From NCBI GenBank assembly GCA_019454915.1, contig JACFNM010000156.1, forward strand, positions 1 to 6,667: a stretch of DNA of 6,667 nucleotides. The letters are read 5' to 3'. Shown here piece after piece: positions 1 to 4,836 of this stretch. Made by a program: the position numbers and the translations under genes. The first letter of the stretch is position 1. The number at the start of each line of letters is the position of its first letter. The notes below the pieces were generated by a model. That model worked only from the letters and a program-made list of their open reading frames with translations, searched no databases and had not been told where the DNA came from. This DNA is from Chitinophagaceae bacterium (lineage in GTDB: Bacteria; Bacteroidota; Bacteroidia; Chitinophagales; Chitinophagaceae).

Positions 1-734
1 GGTATCACCAGGTAGCCCAGCGAAAACACAAACCCGAATGGCAATGTCATTACATAAATGAAAATAAACTTCTTGATGAAGGCGCTGTAAGAGTAGGGTA
101 TGGGTGTGTTTTTAATCCGCTCGCAGGCACCGCATATATCTGTAAAGGCGTTCATGTTATCGTTGACGAAGAGCAACTGCTCGCCGGTTATTTTGCCTTG
201 TTTGTGCAATGTGACCAGGCGGTTGCTCATCAACACAGCTACCTGGTTGGGTGTATGCTTGCTCTCGTCTATCATTTTCAGTTCAGGGTGTTCTACCTCG
301 TCCAGGCTGTAGCGGGTATATTCCGATTGCAGGTGGTCTTTCAGTACTGCGGCGTACATGGGTATGGCATTGCGAAAGAAAGTCCTGTCTTCTTCTGCAT
401 CAGCCGGCAGCAGACTATTGATTTTTATAGCCAGGTTGCGGCTCGTATTCACCAATGCCCCCCATAGTTTGCGTCCCTCCCACCAGCGGTCGTAGGCAGT
501 GTTGGTGCGGAATACCAGCAGCAACGACAGTGCAAAGCCCAGCAGGTTGTGCATATTGAATATGTTCTTTGCACTAGGGTGCTCGCTCAGGTTCAGGTAA
601 TTGAGTTCAATATATGCCACAAACCATGTGTATAGTGATATGATGACAATGAGTAGCGACAAACGCCTAAGCGTATCCGATTTGTGAAACTGGAACAGTA
701 TGTCAAACCACTTTTTGGGATTGTATATGCGCAT
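1..734 (-). CDS. Bestrophin-family anion channel (UPF0187-like), partial at left edge
   Basis: The 244 visible codons read from ATG at 734 and run off the left edge. They resemble bacterial bestrophins, inner-membrane pentameric ion channels. Hydrophobic segments lie near residues 25-42, 62-75 and 223-244. The family signature is clear: FRTNTAYDRWWEGR at residues 75-88 after the second segment, and CERIKNTP at 204-211 before the third. Bacterial members are usually around 300 residues, so roughly 50-80 C-terminal residues are probably missing. The start is well fixed, because an in-frame TAA sits four codons upstream (CAC TAA CCA AAC TAT ATG). No Shine-Dalgarno is visible, as is usual in Bacteroidota. 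The gene begins 21 bases after the stop of the FAH-family gene and is probably co-transcribed with it. The family call is strong; the ion carried cannot be told from sequence. Confidence 0.85.
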   Translation of the reverse strand, partial: MRIYNPKKWFDILFQFHKSDTLRRLSLLIVIISLYTWFVAYIELNYLNLSEHPSAKNIFNMHNLLGFALSLLLVFRTNTAYDRWWEGRKLWGALVNTSRNLAIKINSLLPADAEEDRTFFRNAIPMYAAVLKDHLQSEYTRYSLDEVEHPELKMIDESKHTPNQVAVLMSNRLVTLHKQGKITGEQLLFVNDNMNAFTDICGACERIKNTPIPYSYSAFIKKFIFIYVMTLPFGFVFSLGYLVI

Positions 735-755
735 ATAGTTTGGTTAGTGTGTTCG

Positions 756-1367
756 TCAGCGAATGTCCACATGCAGCAGGTGTTCGCCGCCCAGGTAGCC
801 GTCCAGTTTGTCATATACCGTTATAGGTCCTACGCCGGCAGGGGTGCCTGTAAATATAAGGTCGCCAATATTTACCGATATATACTGCGATACAAACTCG
901 ATGATTTCATTGACGGTGTATATCATGTTTTTAGTATCGCCCGCCTGCACACGTTCCCCGTTCTTGCGCAGTTCAAACTGCAGGTCGTTCAGGTTCGTAT
1001 CCGGGGTGATGGGTATGAATTCGCCTACAGCGGCCGAACCATCAAATGCCTTTGCCAGCTCCCAGGGCAGCCCTTTCGATTTCAGTTCCTCCTGCAGGTC
1101 GCGGGCGGTGAAGTCGATACCCAGGCTTACCGCATCGTAGTATTTATGCGCAAACTTTTCGCGAATGTATTTACCATTCTTACAAATCTTCACCACCAAC
1201 TCACACTCATAATGTATGTTATCAGTAAACTCAGGATAGTAAAATGGTTTGCCAGGCAGCAGCAGGGCGCTTTTGGGTTTCATGAAAATTACCGGCTTGG
1301 TGGGTACCTCATTGTTCAATTCCTTGGCGTGATCTGCGTAATTTCGCCCGATACAGATTATCTTCAT
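756..1367 (-). CDS. Fumarylacetoacetate hydrolase (FAH) family protein, FAHD1/acylpyruvase-like
   Basis: This 203-residue protein has the single-domain length of FAHD1-type enzymes. Visible FAH features are GRNYADHAKEL at 7-17 with an H13/E16 pair at the spacing of the FAHD1 catalytic His-Glu dyad, FMKPKSAL at 28-35, the metal ligands E54 and E56 in YECELV, D85 in the GIDFTARDLQ stretch, K106 in KAFDGSA, and the C-terminal FTGTPAGVGP block. All key residues seem present, so an active, divalent-metal-dependent cytosolic hydrolase or decarboxylase acting on acylpyruvate-like or oxaloacetate-like substrates is expected. The exact substrate cannot be set from sequence, since family members with acylpyruvase, oxaloacetate decarboxylase and isomerase activities look alike. 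It precedes the bestrophin-like gene by 21 bases on the same strand and is divergent from the thioesterase, 34 bases away. Confidence 0.9.
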   Translation of the reverse strand: MKIICIGRNYADHAKELNNEVPTKPVIFMKPKSALLLPGKPFYYPEFTDNIHYECELVVKICKNGKYIREKFAHKYYDAVSLGIDFTARDLQEELKSKGLPWELAKAFDGSAAVGEFIPITPDTNLNDLQFELRKNGERVQAGDTKNMIYTVNEIIEFVSQYISVNIGDLIFTGTPAGVGPITVYDKLDGYLGGEHLLHVDIR

Positions 1368-1401
1368 CTCTGTGTGTTTGTTTATTTAAGTATGTAATGT
1401 A

Positions 1402-1839
1402 ATGAGCCGTGTAAAAGTAAAATTTCCTGACGAAAAACCATTGTTAACAGTCACTATACCTGTGCGGATAGGTGATATTAATTATGGCGGCCATATGGGC
1501 AACGATTCGGTCCTGTCCATCATACACGAAGCAAGGGTGCAATTGCTGGCATCGTTTGGTATGACAGAGATGAACGCAGGCGGGGTAGGGCTCATCATGG
1601 CGGACGCGGCGATAGCATACAAAGGCGAGGGCTTCTATGGCGATACATTAGAGGTGATTATATATGCAACAGAGTTCAGCTCCGTTTCCTTCGACCTGCT
1701 GTACCATATATCTGCCATGCGCAACGGGGCTAAGACAGATATTGCTCATGCCAAGACAGGTATGGTATGTTTTGATTATAACATACGCAAAGTGACGTCC
1801 CTGCCCGAAGAATTAAAATCCCGATTAGAAAACTTATGA
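1402..1839 (+). CDS. Hotdog-fold acyl-CoA thioesterase (4HBT family)
   Basis: This 145-residue protein has the usual length of single-domain 4-hydroxybenzoyl-CoA-thioesterase-like enzymes. The diagnostic stretch is at residues 22-46: GDINYGGH with D25 at the catalytic Asp position, G30-H31, N34, then a helix ending in HEARVQLL. A later strand reads IMADAAIAYKGEGFYGD (65-81), matching the family pattern after the central helix. It probably cleaves an acyl-CoA thioester in the cytosol; the substrate is unknown. The chosen ATG is the first usable one, since an upstream ATG at 1392 is followed directly by TAA. It is transcribed away from the FAH-family gene, and the two share a 34-base divergent region. 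No good TAnnTTTG box was seen in that gap, so promoters may overlap the coding ends. Confidence 0.87.
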   Translation: MSRVKVKFPDEKPLLTVTIPVRIGDINYGGHMGNDSVLSIIHEARVQLLASFGMTEMNAGGVGLIMADAAIAYKGEGFYGDTLEVIIYATEFSSVSFDLLYHISAMRNGAKTDIAHAKTGMVCFDYNIRKVTSLPEELKSRLENL

Positions 1840-1856
1840 ATTTCAGGATTTTGATT

Positions 1857-1864
1857 TACCTTTG
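1857..1864 (+). promoter_or_regulatory. Probable Bacteroidota -7 promoter box for the tRNA-Met gene
   Basis: TACCTTTG matches the Bacteroidota sigma-A -7 consensus TAnnTTTG exactly and sits 27 bases before the mature tRNA 5' end, giving a short leader. No convincing TTTG-type -33 element was found at the expected distance, so the call rests on the -7 box and on position. Confidence 0.6.
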
Positions 1865-1891
1865 CCGTCCTTAAAACAGGAAACGATAACT

Positions 1892-1965
1892 GGCGAGGTA
1901 GCTCAGGCGGTTAGAGCGCAGGATTCATAACCCTGAGGTCTCGGGTTCAACTCCCGATCTCGCTA
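1892..1965 (+). tRNA. tRNA-Met(CAT), elongator type
   Basis: A complete 74-base cloverleaf can be folded by hand. The acceptor stem 1892-1898 pairs with 1958-1964 (G:U at both the first and last pair) with discriminator A1965. The D stem is GCTC/GAGC (1901-1904, 1914-1917). The anticodon stem is 1919-1923 with 1931-1935 and the loop TTCATAA carries anticodon CAT at 1926-1928. The T stem is TCGGG/CCCGA (1941-1945, 1953-1957) with loop TTCAACT. The first pair is G:U rather than the unpaired initiator type, and the anticodon stem lacks three consecutive G:C pairs next to the loop, so it is an elongator and not an initiator. A tRNA-Ile with lysidine-modified CAT is less likely from overall similarity. 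The last anticodon-stem pair is A:C. No CCA is encoded. Its 3' end overlaps the recombinase gene on the opposite strand and is probably the integration target. Confidence 0.97.
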
Positions 1966-1991
1966 CTGTCTGGGACTTGGTCCCAAACTGT
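1941..1991. other. Candidate attachment junction (att) at the tRNA-Met 3' end
   Basis: Element and host meet in or just after the tRNA 3' end: the recombinase gene points at the tRNA and ends inside it, the usual arrangement for an integrase next to its own attachment site. Just outside the tRNA lies a 6-bp inverted repeat, TGGGAC at 1971-1976 and GTCCCA at 1980-1985, flanked by two copies of ACTGT at 1965-1969 and 1987-1991. Serine integrases bind imperfect inverted half-sites around a 2-bp core, so this symmetry fits, but the exact crossover cannot be placed without the other end of the element. Confidence 0.4.
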
Positions 1992-3473
1992 ACTGGGTTG
2001 CTCTATATAGAGCAACCCTTTTTCTTTAGCTATCAATGAATTATTGACAAACGCAGGTTCTATTGAGGGTGTTCTAAACGCACCATCAGAATAGGCCAAA
2101 TTATGTTTGAACACCCCACGAATTAAATGCTGTTTACGCGATATAGTCGCAATTTTATATATACCTTTTAATGAAGTAAGGCGAGGTAGCAAATATTCAA
2201 CTCTATTCCATTTACGTGCAAAATCATTATTTGATGCTTTTATTATATCGTTAGAAAGCATTGCTTTTTCCTGCGAATATTTCTGCAACCATTTTTTGTA
2301 TGTTGCAGCATCAATTTCATCATTCATTAAACGCTCTTCAAGTTTGTCAACCTTTTTACCAATTTCATTAAGTTGCTGACTCCGCGCTTTCACAATATCT
2401 GTATTATCCTTAGTAGCCTGCCGCATCAATTGCTTTGCAGTTTTTGAAATATATTCGATTTGCCTATCGTTAAAGCTTAAAGTCTCTAAAAGTTCCTCAA
2501 ATTTTTCATGAAGCATACCCCCGGGTAAGTTTGTTTGGTTGTGCTCAATACAACGATAATACAGATAGTACTTCTTTTTGCCTTTTGAATATCCTGCAGT
2601 CATGCCTTTACCGCACCAGCATTTCAATATTCCCCGCAGTGGGAATTCGTCTTTAGGCTGGGTTTTCATTGGCCGTTTGTTACCCAACATTTCCTGCACT
2701 AGCCAATAGTCCGCCTCGCTTACAATGGGCTGGTGCAGCCCTCTGATATAACGCTCAGGTTCGTGCTTACTTGCGTTAACTTTAACATAGCCTGCATAAA
2801 CATGGTTGCTCAGTATTCTTTGAATAGCACTGTTTCCAGAGTTCTTAAAACCCTGTTTTTTCACTTCCCTGAATATTTCATACATAGGTTTTCCGGCAAG
2901 GTAATCCCTGAAGATGCTCTGCACTATCACTGCACGTTCATCATCGACTTCAATTATACCCTTGCCATTATCGTCACGGCGGTTGCGATATCCGAACGGT
3001 GCATTGTTTACGTAGCGGCCGGATAATTGAGCTTGTCTTATTCCATCGCGTGTACGTTTTCTTATTCGCAGTAATTCCGAGTTAGCGATCGTATAGGTCA
3101 TGGCACGTTGAAGGAAAACATAAGGGTCGGTAGTATCTATGTCAATAGGCTCGCTTGTAGCCAATACTTTAATATGAAACTTATTTTCGAGCTCCGTTAT
3201 TTTTGCCAAAGCTTCCGACAGGTTCCGGCTAAACCTGTCATGATCCATAATGATAAGATAGCGGGCTTGTCCCTTATGCTTCTTAATAAAGTTCTCAAGT
3301 TCTTTATAATCCGGCCGGTCAAAAGTATAACTGCAATATCCGTTATCTGTGTATAAACCTATTAGATCAAGATCGTACCGTTGACAGTAATCATTAATTG
3401 CTTTTTCCTGGTATTCAAGGGAATATTTTGATTGATCGCGGTCACTTAATCGTCTATACCCAATAGCATTCAT
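1947..3473 (-). CDS. Large serine recombinase (site-specific integrase)
   Basis: This 508-residue protein carries out integration and excision of the element by strand exchange through a phosphoserine link. The N-terminal resolvase domain (about 1-150) shows the catalytic serine S10 in YRRLS, the YSLEYQ motif at 17-22, and DRFSR at 79-83. The recombinase domain spans about 155-265. A zinc-ribbon-like segment follows at about 280-320, with C285, C287 and C308 followed by H311 rather than two clear CxxC pairs. A charged, probably coiled-coil segment lies at about 355-415, and YSDGAFRTPS is at 461-470. The start overlaps the stop of the 49-residue gene as ATGA, implying translational coupling. 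The last seven residues (DSSEIGS) and the TGA stop are read from the tRNA-Met 3' end on the opposite strand, so in an excised circle the C-terminus would differ unless the same bases recur there. The catalytic residues look intact. Confidence 0.95.
   Translation of the reverse strand: MNAIGYRRLSDRDQSKYSLEYQEKAINDYCQRYDLDLIGLYTDNGYCSYTFDRPDYKELENFIKKHKGQARYLIIMDHDRFSRNLSEALAKITELENKFHIKVLATSEPIDIDTTDPYVFLQRAMTYTIANSELLRIRKRTRDGIRQAQLSGRYVNNAPFGYRNRRDDNGKGIIEVDDERAVIVQSIFRDYLAGKPMYEIFREVKKQGFKNSGNSAIQRILSNHVYAGYVKVNASKHEPERYIRGLHQPIVSEADYWLVQEMLGNKRPMKTQPKDEFPLRGILKCWCGKGMTAGYSKGKKKYYLYYRCIEHNQTNLPGGMLHEKFEELLETLSFNDRQIEYISKTAKQLMRQATKDNTDIVKARSQQLNEIGKKVDKLEERLMNDEIDAATYKKWLQKYSQEKAMLSNDIIKASNNDFARKWNRVEYLLPRLTSLKGIYKIATISRKQHLIRGVFKHNLAYSDGAFRTPSIEPAFVNNSLIAKEKGLLYIEQPSTVWDQVPDSSEIGS
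1995..2027 (+). terminator. Rho-independent terminator downstream of tRNA-Met, inside the recombinase gene
   Basis: GGGTTGCTC at 1995-2003 pairs perfectly with GAGCAACCC at 2010-2018, with TATATA between them that can extend the stem by one or two pairs. TTTTTCTTT follows at 2019-2027. On the plus strand this is a textbook intrinsic terminator 30 bases after the tRNA. On the minus strand the same bases encode GLLYIEQP near the recombinase C-terminus; there is no T-tract on that side, so it should not stop recombinase transcription. Confidence 0.85.
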
Positions 3474-3619
3474 AGTTCTTCATTTAGAATGTATTCAACT
3501 ATTATTTGTGCTATTAAATTTAGCAAATCTTCTTCACTTTTCCCGAACTTTTGACCTGTGATTTTCTTATCAGAAATATCTTCCACACTGGGCTGAACAT
3601 CTTCCACTCCTTCCTCCAT
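3470..3619 (-). CDS. 49-residue acidic protein of unknown function, coupled to the recombinase
   Basis: The gene reads from ATG at 3619 to TGA at 3470-3472, giving 49 residues. The N-terminal half is acidic and polar (MEEGVEDVQPSVEDISDKK), and the C-terminal half, from about residue 29, looks like one amphipathic helix (SEEDLLNLIAQIIVEYILNE). I do not recognise a named family. Two things support a real gene: an 8-base Shine-Dalgarno AGGAGGTG six bases before the ATG, and a 4-base ATGA overlap with the recombinase start, the classic arrangement for coupled translation. From position, it might assist or direct the recombinase, for example as a directionality factor or a partner through the helix, but this is inference. 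Without a homologue search, a leader peptide that only serves to couple translation remains possible. Confidence 0.65.
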   Translation of the reverse strand: MEEGVEDVQPSVEDISDKKITGQKFGKSEEDLLNLIAQIIVEYILNEEL

Positions 3620-3623
3620 ATCA

Positions 3624-3631
3624 CACCTCCT
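3624..3631 (-). promoter_or_regulatory. Strong Shine-Dalgarno for the 49-residue gene
   Basis: AGGAGGTG on the minus strand is complementary to the full anti-Shine-Dalgarno of 16S rRNA, with ideal spacing to ATG at 3619. The other gene starts in this window show no comparable site, so it stands out and decides the start of this small gene. Confidence 0.75.
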
Positions 3632-3642
3632 GTTATTAAATT

Positions 3643-3666
3643 AGAAAACCCGTTTCAGGGTTTTCT
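3643..3666. promoter_or_regulatory. Perfect 9-bp inverted repeat: candidate terminator, attenuator or operator
   Basis: AGAAAACCC at 3643-3651 and GGGTTTTCT at 3658-3666 form a perfect stem with a 6-base loop. The repeat begins inside the TAG stop of the wHTH-like gene and ends 23 bases before the ATG of the small gene. On the minus strand it is followed by TAATTTAATAAC, a weak U-rich tail, so it could act as a leaky terminator. It could equally be an operator for the DNA-binding protein encoded just upstream. Confidence 0.6.
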
Positions 3667-3967
3667 ATACTATCTCATCCTTTACTAAAAACAAATGAAC
3701 AGTGCTGCCTTTGTTCTTTTTTCTTGTAGACTTAAAATGCAAATACCCGTATTCATTTAAAGCCCTTATTGATTTATGATAAGTAGATTTGTTTGAAATC
3801 TTGGCTATGCTCATTATTTCATAACTAAATACATGAAAAGGGTTTTCTAAACGATGTAAATGCCGGTAATAGAGCAGTGCAGCATATACACAGATGTGCA
3901 TAGGAGCAATTCTTCCGTCGCCCTCAATAGCTTTAAAAAAATCTGATAGCTGCTGCACCTGCTCCAT
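3665..3967 (-). CDS. Small winged-helix-like DNA-binding protein of a mobile element
   Basis: This 100-residue protein has the shape of a lone winged helix-turn-helix domain. Helices are predicted around 5-17 and 22-38, then YEIMSIAKI (49-57) as the first HTH helix, the turn ISNKS (57-61), a recognition-type helix KSTYHKSIRALNEYG (60-74), and a two-stranded wing from YLHFKS to VHLFLV (75-95) with a basic RKKNKG turn. Similar short proteins occur, from memory, in Bacteroidota conjugative elements and plasmids without an assigned role. Its place just before the small gene and recombinase, with an inverted repeat between, suggests control of the integration module. The ATG at 3967 keeps the N-terminal helix intact; a second ATG nine bases upstream is in another frame. 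It starts 21 bases after the lipoprotein stop and may share its transcript. Confidence 0.75.
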   Translation of the reverse strand: MEQVQQLSDFFKAIEGDGRIAPMHICVYAALLYYRHLHRLENPFHVFSYEIMSIAKISNKSTYHKSIRALNEYGYLHFKSTRKKNKGSTVHLFLVKDEIV

Positions 3968-3988
3968 TGTTCCATTTTCCTTATTACG

Positions 3989-4735
3989 TTACCATCTTAT
4001 GTAGAACGGCAACAAGTCATTCCACATAGTCTGACTGCAGGCGGCTGCCATGTATGGGCTTCCCAGGAATATCCCTGAAATATCCGCCGATACCGTCATA
4101 ACCCACCATATAAATCTTCCTGTTTGAACAACCGGTACTTTCTCCACTTCCATCCAGTAGTACGCCGAATACCTGGCAACCGAACAGGCTTCCAGTATTA
4201 TTTTTTTCTCCTCCCGTGAAAAACTATTGTCCTTGATGATGTGGTCTTCAAACTGCATGACCCCCGCTTTAATACCACCGAAATCCACATCCGGGTTAGC
4301 ATATAGTTCTTTTACCAGTTGGAGCAGTTCAGTCAGCCTGGCTTTTGCATTTTCAGAGTAAGGAATACTATTGATGACATTTGCATAATCATTGCCTGCA
4401 TCGTTTATCACCCACCTCACCTGTTCAAAGGATGAAGGATCTAACTGAACGCCCGATTTAACCGCCGCATATTCAATCACACAATCCCGGGTAAATTGCA
4501 GACCTGTGTCAGCCTGGCTTTGGGCTTTGTTTCTTATATATGTGAGTATGTCATTATGCCGCCAGCCGGCAGAGTCATACCCGTTCAATATATTTTCAGG
4601 CGATGCTTTGGCGCCTGACCGTTCAACGATAGCAGCTTTATTAAGCGCCTCATCCTGTAGTTTACCGTTGTCGCTGCTTTTATTGCAAGCCATAATAAGT
4701 GTAATTACCGCCACTATGATAATTTTCGTTTTCAT
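3989..4735 (-). CDS. Putative lipoprotein of unknown function
   Basis: The 248-residue product begins with a lipoprotein signal peptide: MKTK, a hydrophobic core IIIVAVITLI, and a lipobox ending MAC with C17 as the expected lipidated residue. The mature protein is mostly helical in character and contains a central block with WVINDAGNDYANVIN (107-121) and SVARYSAYYWMEVEKV. The last 45 residues, from about 205, are hydrophobic (WWVMTVSADISGIFLG) and could insert in or lie on a membrane. I do not recognise a named family, though the SVARYSAYYW element with a following hydrophobic Gly/Ala-containing tail recalls small lipoproteins of Bacteroidota. It lies between conjugation genes and the integration module, so an exported accessory protein, such as a surface, exclusion or immunity-like factor, is conceivable but unsupported. 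No clear promoter box was seen upstream. Confidence 0.78.
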   Translation of the reverse strand: MKTKIIIVAVITLIMACNKSSDNGKLQDEALNKAAIVERSGAKASPENILNGYDSAGWRHNDILTYIRNKAQSQADTGLQFTRDCVIEYAAVKSGVQLDPSSFEQVRWVINDAGNDYANVINSIPYSENAKARLTELLQLVKELYANPDVDFGGIKAGVMQFEDHIIKDNSFSREEKKIILEACSVARYSAYYWMEVEKVPVVQTGRFIWWVMTVSADISGIFLGSPYMAAACSQTMWNDLLPFYIRW

Positions 4736-4801
4736 GTTTCTAAAGTTTAATAGGTGATCAATATTTGCTAAACCTGTCTTACCGGTATAAGAACATTAAC
4801 G

Positions 4802-4819
4802 GGGAGGTTTGCACCTCCC
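4802..4819 (-). terminator. Hairpin after the 475-residue gene, possible weak terminator
   Basis: GGGAGG/CCTCCC form a 6-bp GC-rich stem with a 6-base loop, 17 bases past the stop of the upstream gene. The following minus-strand bases CGTTAATGTTCTT are only moderately T-rich, so termination is probably partial. It lies in the 101-base gap before the lipoprotein gene, the largest gap within the element part. Confidence 0.5.
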
Positions 4820-4836
4820 GGTTGTTGTCTGTCTCT

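Noticed and set aside
100..312. Plus-strand frame with a lipobox-like segment (SSIIFSSGCSTSS)
   Set aside because: It is antisense to the bestrophin-like gene, the signal-like part is internal rather than N-terminal, and no start signal supports it.
684..1397. Long plus-strand open frame of 237 codons opposite the FAH-family gene
   Set aside because: It lies antisense to a gene with intact catalytic motifs, reads as Phe/Val/Tyr-rich without domain pattern, and is explained by codon bias of the true gene.
1368..1401. A divergent promoter with TAnnTTTG boxes between the FAH-family and thioesterase genes
   Set aside because: The 34-base gap has only TTTG-like pieces without a matching -7 box on either strand, so no promoter could be supported.
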